From Anaerolineales bacterium (GTDB lineage: Bacteria; Chloroflexota; Anaerolineae; Anaerolineales; RBG-16-64-43): a stretch of 64,000 nt of DNA. Positions 17,628 to 25,922 of this stretch are shown here, in pieces. The stretch is from assembly GCA_016932475.1 (NCBI GenBank), contig JAFGCU010000125.1, forward strand, positions 62,001 through 126,000, written 5' to 3'. The notes beneath the pieces are model-generated. The model made no database searches. It was given only the letters and a program-made list of their open reading frames with translations, and had not been told where the DNA came from. The stretch's first letter is position 1. Every line of letters begins with the position of its first letter. Position numbers and translations under genes: made by a program.

Positions 17628-17870
17628 ATTCACTGAATAGAATAAAAATAAGCAGGATTGCCTCCTCCGTTGTGCCGCAGGGTGGAAAAATCTCCAAAAA
17701 ACAGGGACCCGGTGTGGGGAGGAAGGTCACCGGAGCCGGGAAAGTACAAGGTCTCAAGGTTTTAAAGGCGTATCATGGGCAGGGATGCGGCTGATGTTCT
17801 TCGGCCGCATTTTTCAATAAAAATCGCTGGCAAGCCCGGCCGGAAGCCGGTTCCTAATGCGGAGGGCATT
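17628..17870 (+). promoter_or_regulatory. Structured leader ending in intrinsic terminator (riboswitch-like, unclassified)
   Basis: This non-coding leader contains a hairpin CCGGTG/CACCGG (17709-17714 with 17728-17733, 13-nt loop). The loop holds GGGGAGG, which can pair with CCTCC upstream near 17661-17668, so a pseudoknot is possible. A strong terminator follows at 17785-17814, 57 nt before the macA start. This is the layout of a transcriptional riboswitch or attenuator. It lacks the signature parts of FMN, cobalamin, c-di-GMP-I, TPP, SAM or M-box aptamers as I know them. Confidence 0.55.
17785..17814 (+). terminator. Intrinsic terminator inside the macA leader
   Basis: A 10-bp stem (ATGCGGCTGA with TCGGCCGCAT, one G-T pair, 6-nt loop) is followed by five T. 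It lies between the promoter at 17621 and the start of macA at 17871, so it must be bypassed for the operon to be expressed. Confidence 0.85.
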
Positions 17871-19310
17871 ATGAAAAAACATTGGCGTACAATCCTGATC
17901 CTGGCGGTGCTTGTCTTGGCGGTGGGGATCGGAGCGGTCCTGGTTCAAAATGCGAACGCGCGGAAGGAGGCGGATTCACTCCAGACGGCCGTGCTGGCAC
18001 GCGGGACTCTGACGGCGTCTATCGGCGCGACCGGTTCGATCCAGGCCAGGCAACAGGCGGCCATGACCTTTTCGATCAGCGGCCGGGTGGGGAAAGTAAA
18101 CGTACGCATGGGGGAGCGGGTCCAGGCCGGGCAGGTTCTGGTCGAAATGGATCCGGCCTTCTATCCACAAGCGGTGCTCGCCGCGCAGATCGATCTGATC
18201 AATGCGCAGAAGAGCCTGGACGATTTAATGAATTCCCAGACGGCGCTGGCACAGGCGGAATTGGAGTTGGCCAACGCGAAGAAAGCCCTCGATGCGGCGC
18301 AGACCAATTACGACACTGCGGTCACAAACCACAGTGAGGGCTGGCTGCAGCGATCCCGCGAAGCCGCCGATAAGGCCTATAAGGATTGGCTGGTCTTCCG
18401 GTACCACAACGACGGGAGTATGGCTGCGCAGAAGGAATTGGCGAGGTTGTACCAGGTGTATCTGAATGCGCTGCGCGAATTGGAGACCGCTCAGAGATAT
18501 TTCGACATGGGGATCGGAACCGGAGGGGGCAACAAGGACACGGAGATGGCGCTCGACATCGCCAAAGCGGAATTGGATCTGGCCAAGGCCAGATACGCCG
18601 ACGCACAGACCGCCTACAACCGCTTGAAAGACGGAGTGCCCAACGAGGATTTGAGGGCGGCGCAGGCGCGCCTGGATGCGGCCCAGGCCGTTCTGGATCA
18701 GGTGCGGATCACCGCGCCCTTCGCGGGAACCATCCTGAATATCAATCTTCGGCCGGGAGACATCGTCAACCCTGGGGCCGCGGCGCTGGTGATTGCGGAC
18801 CTTACCGAATTGCATGTGGATGTGCCGATCGCGGAAGTGGATTACAACCGGCTCGTAGTCGGCCAGCGCGCCGAACTGGTGCTGGATGCGATTTTCGACA
18901 CTGTGTACCAGGGCACGGTTCAGGAGATAAACCTGAGCGCGACCACCAGCGGAGGTTCGGTGGCCTACCCCGTCAAGGTGGTGATCCTCGATCCGGATCA
19001 CAGGGTTCTGCCCGGGATGACCGTGGCGGTGGAAATAGAAATCGAGCACTTGGACAACGTTCTGCTGGTTCCCAACCGCGCCGTCCGAACGGTAGACGGT
19101 TCGCGCGTGGTTTACCTGTATGTCAACGGCGGCATGCAGCCCGTGAAGATCGAACTCGGAGCCAGCAACGATACGATGAGCCAGGTGCTAACTGGGGATC
19201 TGAAGGAAGGCGATGTGATCGTGCTGAATCCTCCCACCACCTTCTTCCCCGGATCCGGCGGACCGTTTGGCGGCGGGGGCGGCGGGGGCGGCGGGATGTT
19301 CGGTGGATAA
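17871..19310 (+). CDS. MacA/HlyD-type efflux periplasmic adaptor
   Basis: A 479-residue membrane-fusion protein. It has an N-terminal anchor (about 6-26, ILILAVLVLAVGIGAVLVQ), a first lipoyl half (IGATGSIQARQQAAMTFSIS), a long coiled-coil hairpin (about 110-270, rich in A, Q, L and E), the second lipoyl half (TAPFAGTILNINLRPGDIV), and a beta-barrel and membrane-proximal part. It ends in a glycine run. Start ATG 17871 follows GGAGGG; the longer frame would begin inside the leader terminator. The ATPase and permease follow at once, so this is a MacAB-like tripartite or gram-positive-type pump. Substrate is unknown. Confidence 0.9.
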   Translation: MKKHWRTILILAVLVLAVGIGAVLVQNANARKEADSLQTAVLARGTLTASIGATGSIQARQQAAMTFSISGRVGKVNVRMGERVQAGQVLVEMDPAFYPQAVLAAQIDLINAQKSLDDLMNSQTALAQAELELANAKKALDAAQTNYDTAVTNHSEGWLQRSREAADKAYKDWLVFRYHNDGSMAAQKELARLYQVYLNALRELETAQRYFDMGIGTGGGNKDTEMALDIAKAELDLAKARYADAQTAYNRLKDGVPNEDLRAAQARLDAAQAVLDQVRITAPFAGTILNINLRPGDIVNPGAAALVIADLTELHVDVPIAEVDYNRLVVGQRAELVLDAIFDTVYQGTVQEINLSATTSGGSVAYPVKVVILDPDHRVLPGMTVAVEIEIEHLDNVLLVPNRAVRTVDGSRVVYLYVNGGMQPVKIELGASNDTMSQVLTGDLKEGDVIVLNPPTTFFPGSGGPFGGGGGGGGGMFGG

Positions 19311-19320
19311 GGACCAGACC

Positions 19321-20022
19321 ATGGCAGACTGGGTGATCGAACTGAAGGATATCCGCAAGGTGTACCGGATGGGCGAAGTGGATGTGAACGCCCTGGACGG
19401 ATTGACCCTGCGCGTGCAGCGCGGCGACATTATGGCGATCATGGGGCCTTCGGGGTCCGGGAAGAGCACCTTGATGAATATCATCGGCTGCCTGGACCGG
19501 CCGACGGCAGGCTCCTACCGGCTGGACGGGAAGACGGTTTCGGAGTTACAGGACGATGCGCTGGCGGAAATCCGCAACCGGAAGGTGGGTTTCGTATTCC
19601 AGAGTTTCAACCTGCTGGGCCGTTCCACAGCCACGGCGAATGTGGAATTGCCGCTGCGATACGCCGGCGTGAACAAAGGCCGGCGGGAACGCGCCCAGGA
19701 AGTGCTGCGGCTGGTCGGATTGGAAGAGCGCATGGAGCACCGGCCGATGGAGCTTTCCGGAGGGCAGCAGCAAAGAGTCGCCATCGCCCGGGCGCTGGTC
19801 AACAAACCGGCGATCATCCTGGCGGACGAACCGACCGGGAACCTGGACAGCCGCTCGGGGGCCGAGATCCTCGACCTCCTGCTCAAACTCAACAGCGACC
19901 GCGGCGTCACCCTGATCATCGTGACCCATGATTCCAACGTCGCCGCGCGCGCCCACCGGACGATCAAGCTCAAGGATGGCTGCATCGAGGAGGATTATGT
20001 TTCTGACGCAAAACCTGCTTGA
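19321..20022 (+). CDS. MacB-type ABC transporter ATPase
   Basis: A 233-residue ATPase of the LolD/MacB/FtsE group. Walker A GPSGSGKST, Q-loop FVFQSFNLLG, signature LSGGQQQRVAIARAL, Walker B ILADEPTGNLDS and H-loop VTHDSN are all present. ATG 19321 follows AAGGA by 6 nt. It lies 10 nt after the adaptor and overlaps the permease start. It energises the MacB-like permease encoded next. Confidence 0.95.
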   Translation: MADWVIELKDIRKVYRMGEVDVNALDGLTLRVQRGDIMAIMGPSGSGKSTLMNIIGCLDRPTAGSYRLDGKTVSELQDDALAEIRNRKVGFVFQSFNLLGRSTATANVELPLRYAGVNKGRRERAQEVLRLVGLEERMEHRPMELSGGQQQRVAIARALVNKPAIILADEPTGNLDSRSGAEILDLLLKLNSDRGVTLIIVTHDSNVAARAHRTIKLKDGCIEEDYVSDAKPA

Positions 20023-21232
20023 AGCGCTGGAAAGCCTGACCTCCAACAAGCTGCGGTCCGGCCTGACGATGCTGGGCATCGTCATCGGCGTGGGAGCGGT
20101 GATCGCAATGCTCTCGGTCGGGCAGGGCGCCACGGCGACCATCTCCGGATCGATCAGTTCGATCGGCACCAATCTCATCTTCATCATCGGCTCCACGAAC
20201 GAGGAGATAACCATCCGCCGGCCGCTGACCCTGGAGGATGCCGAGGCGATCGGCGACCCGCTCAACGCGCCGTCGATCCTTGAGACGTCGGTTATGTATT
20301 CGCTTTCGCGGATAAAGGTCTCGGCTTCCGGGGAGACGGTCACCATGGCCGTGACCGCCGTCACACCGACCTATGACGAGATTCGCAACCTGGAAATGGC
20401 AGAGGGCGAGTTCATCTCCGAAACCCAGATGAACGGGCGGGCGTCGGTGGCGGTGCTGGGCGTGACCACGGCCGAGAATCTCTTCGGAACGTCGGAGGGA
20501 TTGATCGGAGAGACGGTCCGTCTCCAGGGTCAGCCGTTCCGGATCATCGGCATCCAGGCTTCCAAGGGCGGGAGCGGTTTTTCCGATGCGGATGACGTCC
20601 TGTATGTTCCTTACAGCACGGCCGTCAGCCGCCTGGCGCAGCGCAGCGGCGAAGCCCCCAACCGCGTGGATATGATTGTGGCGTCGGCGGTGAGCGCTTC
20701 GGCCGTGCCGGACGCCTCGGAGGAGATCCGGCAGATTCTGCGCACCCGCCATCACACGGATATCGGCAAGGACGATTTCACGCTCATGACCCAGGAGGAT
20801 TTTCTTAGCCTGACTTCCCAGATCATGGGTGTGCTGACCATCTTCCTGGGCGGGATCGCAGCGATCTCGCTCCTGGTGGGCGGGATCGGTATCATGAACA
20901 TCATGCTTGTATCGGTGACGGAACGCACCCGCGAAATCGGTTTGCGCAAAGCCCTGGGCGCTCGCCGGCGGGACATTCTGATCCAGTTCCTCACCGAATC
21001 GGCGACCCTGAGCGTGTTCGGCGGATTGATCGGCATCGCGCTGGGGGCGGGGCTGGCTTTCCTCGTCGGGCAGATCGCCACCGCCACGGGCAACGCTTTC
21101 ACGCCGGTCGTGGGGATTGACTCGGTTCTCCTGGCAACGCTGTTCTCGGCGGCGGTCGGGTTGTTTTTTGGGATCTATCCCGCGTCGCGTGCGGCGGGTT
21201 TGGAGCCGGTTGAAGCACTGCGGTACGAATAA
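19997..21232 (+). CDS. MacB-type ABC transporter permease
   Basis: A 411-residue permease with the MacB topology: one membrane segment at about 22-45 (LTMLGIVIGVGAVIAMLS), a long extracytoplasmic MacB-core domain (about 50-275), and three C-terminal segments (about 290-320, 340-365 and 375-400) with the FtsX-type motif ERTREIGLRKALGARRRDIL. ATG 19997 is preceded by GAGGAGG and overlaps the ATPase gene by 26 bases. The ATPase and permease are separate genes, unlike E. coli MacB, which is a fusion. Confidence 0.93.
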   Translation: MFLTQNLLEALESLTSNKLRSGLTMLGIVIGVGAVIAMLSVGQGATATISGSISSIGTNLIFIIGSTNEEITIRRPLTLEDAEAIGDPLNAPSILETSVMYSLSRIKVSASGETVTMAVTAVTPTYDEIRNLEMAEGEFISETQMNGRASVAVLGVTTAENLFGTSEGLIGETVRLQGQPFRIIGIQASKGGSGFSDADDVLYVPYSTAVSRLAQRSGEAPNRVDMIVASAVSASAVPDASEEIRQILRTRHHTDIGKDDFTLMTQEDFLSLTSQIMGVLTIFLGGIAAISLLVGGIGIMNIMLVSVTERTREIGLRKALGARRRDILIQFLTESATLSVFGGLIGIALGAGLAFLVGQIATATGNAFTPVVGIDSVLLATLFSAAVGLFFGIYPASRAAGLEPVEALRYE

Positions 21233-21246
21233 CCAAAGGAACGGTT

Positions 21247-21310
21247 GTCATTCCCGCGGCCGTCCTCGCGCCTGCCTCCCGAGCGATGAGCGCCGATGAT
21301 CTTCCGGCGC
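21247..21310 (+). repeat. Dispersed intergenic repeat, copy A (diverged)
   Basis: It starts with GTCATTCCCGCG and shares GAGCGATGAGCGC and ATCTTCCG with copies at 44980-45115 and 59111-59272. It has more mismatches than those two have with each other. Confidence 0.7.
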
Positions 21311-21740
21311 GAAAACTTGGCGAACGGGGGGAATAGTCCGGCGCGCGTGAACGATTCATCCGTCTCTCCTCCCAGACTCGAAAACCTTCCCGCCGGAGAG
21401 TATTGATTATCTAGGTGCCGGTTTTTATCCCCCATTCCCTCCCCGAAGGTAGTACAGGATTGTGCTCCAAGCAGTCGTGGGGGGATGGAATCGGGGGAAG
21501 TGAACTTGGGGGGAGGGGGCAGGATGGGATGGGGATATGCAAAAGATCAATCCTGGAAGCGAATGGGATGAAAAAAGGCGACGGGTGAGAAACCAAAAAG
21601 CCGCCAGCACCTCCGGATGCCCGATAAAAACATGCCCGCTTGGCATTCATCCCGGCCCAAGAAGTAAACGCGAGCCGGAATACACCGCGGGGGCAATCGC
21701 GGACATGACGAGTGCTTGATAAACGGAACCCGCTTTGTGG

Positions 21741-21764
21741 ACGCGATTACCGGTCGCGTTTTTT
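21741..21764 (+). terminator. Intrinsic terminator before glgC 3' end
   Basis: ACGCGA (21741-21746) pairs with TCGCGT (21754-21759) and is followed by a six-T run. It would end rightward transcripts before they enter glgC, which is read from the other strand. Confidence 0.7.
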
Positions 21765-21775
21765 GTATACCGGAG

Positions 21776-23065
21776 TCATCCTGAAATAAAGGAGAGTTGC
21801 TTATCCGGACCGATGGTGGTGCGCGGTTGGATGATCGCATCCTTGGGGATGACCACCACGCCGTCGCGTACATACCAGGTGCCGCCTTCCCCGTCCAGAT
21901 GCGCACCGGGCGGAAATTCATTGATCTGCACTCCGGCTCCGATGCGCGCGTTTTTATCGATGATCGTTCCGGCGATACGGCAGTCCGGCCCGATTCCAAC
22001 CGGCACGCCGCGCGGCGCGTCCGGTCCGGGAACGTCATAATAATCCGCGCCGAGGATGACGCTCTTCTGGATCTCCACCCCCTCCGCGATCTGACTGCGC
22101 AGGCCGACGACCGAATTGCGGATCCGCGCGTGCTTGATCTTGCATCCCTCGGCCAGGAGGACATCCTCCAGGTCGCTGTGATGAACGATCGATCCGGGAA
22201 GAAACCGGGGATGGGTGTAAATCGGACGGCGCGGATCGTAAAAATTAAACGGCGCGGCAGGCATAGTCAGCGCCAGGTTGGTTTCGTAGAACGAGCGAAT
22301 GGTCCCGATATCCTCCCAATACCCGTCGAAATCGAACCCAAACACCTTGTGCGAGCAGATCGCCTGGGGGATAATCTCGCTCCCGAAATCGCTTTCGCGG
22401 GAATGCTCGAGAAGATCTAGGAGCACGGGAGTTTTAAAAAGGTAGACGCCCATCGATCCGAGGTACGGGCGGGCGGGATCGTTGCGGCTGACCATTTCGG
22501 CCAGCACGCCGGGATCCTTGGGCTTTTCGGCGAAGTAGTGAATGCGCAGGTTGGTGTCGCGCTTGAGAATTCCGAGCCGCGACGCGTCTATCGCGGATAC
22601 GGGATGAACCGCGATGGTGATGTCGGCGTCGGTTTCGAGGTGAAATTCCACCATCGAGGTGTAATCCATGCGGTAGAGATGGTCGCCGGCCAGGATCATG
22701 ACCAGCGACGCGCGTGTGGAGCGGATCTGCCCGAGTTGTTTGCGGACGGCGTCCGCGGTTCCCTGGTACCAATCCTCGTGCAGGGGAGTCTGTTCGGCGG
22801 CCAAAACCTGCACCCAGCCGGTGTGGAAGACGTCGAAGTGGTAGGTGTTGGCGATGTGGCGGTGGAGGGAGACGGAATTGTACTGGGTGAGGATCGCCAC
22901 CCGGTAGATCCCCGAGTTGATGCAGTTGCTGATGGAGATGTCGATCAGGCGGTATTTGCCGGCGAAGGGAACGGCCGGCTTGGAGCGCATCCGGGTGAGT
23001 GGGAACAACCGGCTGCCGCGGCCGCCGCCGAGGATTACCGCGAGCACATCGTCCATATAGGACAT
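21776..23065 (-). CDS. glgC: Glucose-1-phosphate adenylyltransferase
   Basis: ADP-glucose pyrophosphorylase, the committed step of glycogen synthesis. The 429-residue length is typical. The nucleotidyltransferase region has VILGGGRGSRLFPLT, KPAVPFAGKYRLIDISISN and AGDHLYRMDY, and the C-terminal left-handed beta-helix includes NSVVGLRSQIAEGVEIQ and NARIGAGVQINEFPPG. ATG 23065 or the ATG three codons later could be the start. No other glycogen gene is adjacent, but a phosphohexomutase gene lies 3 kb away on the other strand. Confidence 0.95.
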   Translation of the reverse strand: MSYMDDVLAVILGGGRGSRLFPLTRMRSKPAVPFAGKYRLIDISISNCINSGIYRVAILTQYNSVSLHRHIANTYHFDVFHTGWVQVLAAEQTPLHEDWYQGTADAVRKQLGQIRSTRASLVMILAGDHLYRMDYTSMVEFHLETDADITIAVHPVSAIDASRLGILKRDTNLRIHYFAEKPKDPGVLAEMVSRNDPARPYLGSMGVYLFKTPVLLDLLEHSRESDFGSEIIPQAICSHKVFGFDFDGYWEDIGTIRSFYETNLALTMPAAPFNFYDPRRPIYTHPRFLPGSIVHHSDLEDVLLAEGCKIKHARIRNSVVGLRSQIAEGVEIQKSVILGADYYDVPGPDAPRGVPVGIGPDCRIAGTIIDKNARIGAGVQINEFPPGAHLDGEGGTWYVRDGVVVIPKDAIIQPRTTIGPDKQLSFISG

Positions 23066-23183
23066 ACCCGACCTCCGTCAAACGCGAGCCGGCCGAATAA
23101 ACGGATGCGGAGAAACCAAAGCATATTCCGGGACGAATCATAGCACACCGCGATCCATCCTTCCATCCGTCGGACAAGATGCC

Positions 23184-23690
23184 CTATCCGCCGGTCAGAT
23201 AAAAACGCAGCGTATCGTCCGCGAACTGATCCGCCTGGATTTCGGTGTTGCGTCCGGGCACCTGGCGGGTCCGGCGCAGAAAATGAAACGCCTCGTGCGC
23301 CAGAAGCCAGACAATGGCTTCATCCAGAGTCCGCAGCCGGGTGGAACTCAGCATCCGGATCCACTCCCGGCCGGTGCGCATATCCTTCACCCGGTCCCCC
23401 GGACGCGTCCCGGGAGGAAACGGCGGATGCGACCCGTCTGGCGATATGTATACGGGGGACTTGCGGGTGGGGAGGTCGCAGGGGAATGGACCGGGAACCT
23501 GGCAGCTGATCCGGTAATATGGGATCCGGCGGTTCGGAAACCAACACCGCCCATAGGCACCTTTATACTTTCCCCGGCCGCGGTCGATCCGAATCCAGGC
23601 GAGCAGGGAGGTGTCATACTCCGAGAAAAACTCGCGCGCCCATTCAAGGGCGCGCGGCTGTTGCCCGTTCAAATCGATCAGCCAGCGCAT
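23184..23690 (-). CDS. Hypothetical protein with HEXXH-like motif
   Basis: A 168-residue protein I do not recognise. Near the C-terminus it has LLAHEAFHFLRRTRQVPGRN, then TEIQADQFADD. HEAFH followed after about 14 residues by a Glu and an Asp fits a small zinc metalloprotease site (gluzincin-like). It is rich in Arg and Pro. No signal peptide is seen, so it is probably cytoplasmic. It lies upstream of glgC on the same strand, 118 nt away, with no clear functional link. Confidence 0.6.
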   Translation of the reverse strand: MRWLIDLNGQQPRALEWAREFFSEYDTSLLAWIRIDRGRGKYKGAYGRCWFPNRRIPYYRISCQVPGPFPCDLPTRKSPVYISPDGSHPPFPPGTRPGDRVKDMRTGREWIRMLSSTRLRTLDEAIVWLLAHEAFHFLRRTRQVPGRNTEIQADQFADDTLRFYLTGG

Positions 23691-23915
23691 GGGTGTCGGA
23701 TCATACCTGTTGCGGACGGGTTGGATGCCTCGGCCGGGGGGAAGCCGTCCATCGGATTCATGAGCCGGCCGCCGGGTGAAAATTTTATCCTGCTTTCGCG
23801 GGATTAAGAATACCCCGCGATATCCTGATACTCCGGTATTCCTGCGGTGTTTCCGTGCAGAGACGCGCTTGTGATATTATGCGCTTACATCTGCAGTTCA
23901 GGTCTGGGAGAAGCG

Positions 23916-25205
23916 ATGCGTGATCGATATTCGGCATTAAATCGGATTGCCACCTGGGCGATCTTCGCGGCCGTCATGACCGGAGCGGCGGCGTGTCAAT
24001 CCAACCTGGGTGGCACGGGAACTGAAAATCCCGGAGAGACGCCGGCGGCCACACCGCTGCCGGTGGAAACGGCGGCCGCGATGCCCACCGCCGACCTCTC
24101 CGCGCTCACCCTTTGGGTGCCGCCGGCGTTCCGCTCGGACGGCAATTCTCCCGCCGGTGAACTGCTCAATCGGCGGATCGATGCGTATGAGGCGCTCCAT
24201 CCCGGGATAACCGTCGTCGTCCGGATTAAGGCGGCCAACGGCGACGGGGGCTTGCGCGATTCACTTTCCGCGGCATCCGCCGCCGCTCCGGGCTCCATGC
24301 CGGATCTGGTCGCACTTGATCAATCCAACCTCCACGCGGCGGCGATCAAGGAACTGATCCATCCGTTGGATGGATTGCTTCCGGCAGACGCATGGGATTC
24401 CTACTTCCCGTATGCCCGATCCATGGTGACCGTGGACGGCCATATGTTCGGTGTTCCATTTGCGGGCGATGCCATCATCCTGGCCGGGACACTCATGCCA
24501 TACCCCGCACCCCGGCGCTGGACCGATACAGGTAATTGGACCAGCCCGATGTTCGCCCCCCTTGCAGATTCGCGCGCCCTGTTCCTGTTCTTCGGATATT
24601 ACGCCGCCGGCGGCACGCCGCTCCTGTCCGTTGCGGATACCCGAATCGAACCGGAAGCGCTCGCCCGGACGCTGGCCTGGCTCCAGGCGATGCAGGAGGG
24701 CGGGGTCCTCAATCCGCGCAGCCTGCAACTGGAGTCCTTTGAGAGCGCCTTCCTGGCGATCGAGAGCGTCGGAGATTGCGCCGTTACCCTCTATTCGATC
24801 GTGTCGAAGGCCAGCGACTACTATATCGGCCATATGCCGACTCCGGAAGGCGAGGCCTTCTCGCTGTCCACCGGATGGGCCTGGGCTGTCGCCACATCCG
24901 ACCCGGACCGCCAGATCATCGCGGCGGATCTCATGACTTGGTTGACGGATCCGGAGTTCCTGGCCGAGTGGTCGGCCACGCAGGGGGTTCTGCCGCCCGC
25001 CCGTCCGGCGATGGAACAATGGGCATCGGGCGCACGGCGGGATCTCGCCTCGTCCATTTCGGAATCCTCGTTCGTGTTCCCCGACGATGAGATCCTGGTC
25101 TTTGCCGGTCCGGTGTTCTCCAAAGCTGCGCGGAGGGTCCTTCTCGACGGAATTTCCCCGGCCGATTCCGCGCAGGAAGCCGCCAAAGCAATCCATCCCG
25201 GATAA
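23916..25205 (+). CDS. Extracellular solute-binding lipoprotein (family 1)
   Basis: A 429-residue ABC-transporter binding protein. The N-terminus is a lipoprotein signal (IATWAIFAAVMTGAAACQSN, lipobox cysteine near residue 27). The body has the family-1 pattern: LTLWVPPAF, PGITVVVRIK, PDLVALDQSN, YSPYARSM-like entry and GVPFAGDAIIL. ATG 23916 has GGAG upstream; a longer frame adds 23 residues without a signal. Permease and ATPase genes are absent nearby, so the transported sugar or peptide cannot be named. It may be an orphan binding protein. Confidence 0.85.
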   Translation: MRDRYSALNRIATWAIFAAVMTGAAACQSNLGGTGTENPGETPAATPLPVETAAAMPTADLSALTLWVPPAFRSDGNSPAGELLNRRIDAYEALHPGITVVVRIKAANGDGGLRDSLSAASAAAPGSMPDLVALDQSNLHAAAIKELIHPLDGLLPADAWDSYFPYARSMVTVDGHMFGVPFAGDAIILAGTLMPYPAPRRWTDTGNWTSPMFAPLADSRALFLFFGYYAAGGTPLLSVADTRIEPEALARTLAWLQAMQEGGVLNPRSLQLESFESAFLAIESVGDCAVTLYSIVSKASDYYIGHMPTPEGEAFSLSTGWAWAVATSDPDRQIIAADLMTWLTDPEFLAEWSATQGVLPPARPAMEQWASGARRDLASSISESSFVFPDDEILVFAGPVFSKAARRVLLDGISPADSAQEAAKAIHPG

Positions 25206-25304
25206 TTGCCCGGCGGACGCGCCTCCTTTTTTGGGTATAATACCCGTCCGCGCCGGATAGGCGCTTTTTCGCGGCAAATCCCGCCATTGACCAGGTCTTC
25301 TCCC

Positions 25305-25850
25305 ATGCCGATCCACATTCGCAGAGAACGCCCGGGTGACGAGAAAGCCATTTTTGATGTGAATTTTCTGGCTTTCGGACAGGATGCGGAGCCGAAAGTC
25401 GTCGACCGGTTGCGAGGAAATTGCCCGGAGGGAGTATCACTGGTCGCAGAGGATGAAGGTCTTCTCGTCGGGCATATCCTCTTTACACCGGCCTGGATCG
25501 AAAGCGGACGGACCACGGTCCGCGGGATGGGGTTGGCGCCGCTTGCGGTTGTGCCGAAGCGGCAACGGCAGGGGATCGGGACCGCATTGACCGGAACGGG
25601 ATTGTCGGAACTTGACGCGGCGGGAGTTCCTTACGTCGTCGTGATCGGGCATCCCGGGTATTATCCAAGATTTGGATTCGAGAAAGCCTCGCAATACGGG
25701 TTCCGGTGCGAATATGATGAAGTGCCGGACGAAGCTTTCATGATGATTGTATTTCAACCGCGGGCGATTCGGGGGATCCGCGGTACGGTGAAAATCCGGC
25801 CGGAGTTCGCCGCCGCGATGCAGCCGGCGGGGCGGGTCGGCGGCGGATAA
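25305..25850 (+). CDS. GNAT-family N-acetyltransferase (YhbS-like)
   Basis: A 181-residue acetyltransferase. The acetyl-CoA-binding part is GMGLAPLAVVPKRQRQGIGT, with the typical RxxGxG/A order (Q-R-Q-G-I-G-T-A), followed by VIGHPGYYPRFGFEKAS, which marks the YhbS subgroup. Substrate is unknown. Start ATG 25305; the open frame before it has no ribosome site. It lies 99 nt after the binding-protein gene and 72 nt before the phosphohexomutase. Confidence 0.88.
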   Translation: MPIHIRRERPGDEKAIFDVNFLAFGQDAEPKVVDRLRGNCPEGVSLVAEDEGLLVGHILFTPAWIESGRTTVRGMGLAPLAVVPKRQRQGIGTALTGTGLSELDAAGVPYVVVIGHPGYYPRFGFEKASQYGFRCEYDEVPDEAFMMIVFQPRAIRGIRGTVKIRPEFAAAMQPAGRVGGG

Positions 25851-25922
25851 GGTGTTCAGGAAAAAATCGAATCGGCCTTGCCCGCGGTCGCGGCGCGCGG
25901 CTGCCAAGGGAGATCTCCATTT

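Larger units (their letters stand above)
21233..21775. other. Non-coding region between macB-like permease and glgC
   Basis: About 540 nt between convergent genes with no convincing coding frame. It holds a diverged copy of a dispersed repeat (21247-21310), purine-rich low-complexity sequence around 21480-21540, and a terminator near its right end. Confidence 0.7.

Noticed and set aside
17628-17760. Resemblance of the leader to FMN or cobalamin riboswitches (GGGTGG..., CCGGTG...CCGGAGCCGG...AAAGT)
   Set aside because: Only scattered words match. The central FMN parts and the cobalamin box are absent and spacing is wrong, so I do not assign either class.
19255-19310. Glycine-codon run at the end of the macA-like gene as a possible repeat or frameshift site
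   Set aside because: A short Gly tail is common in adaptor proteins, and the frame ends normally before the ATPase gene.
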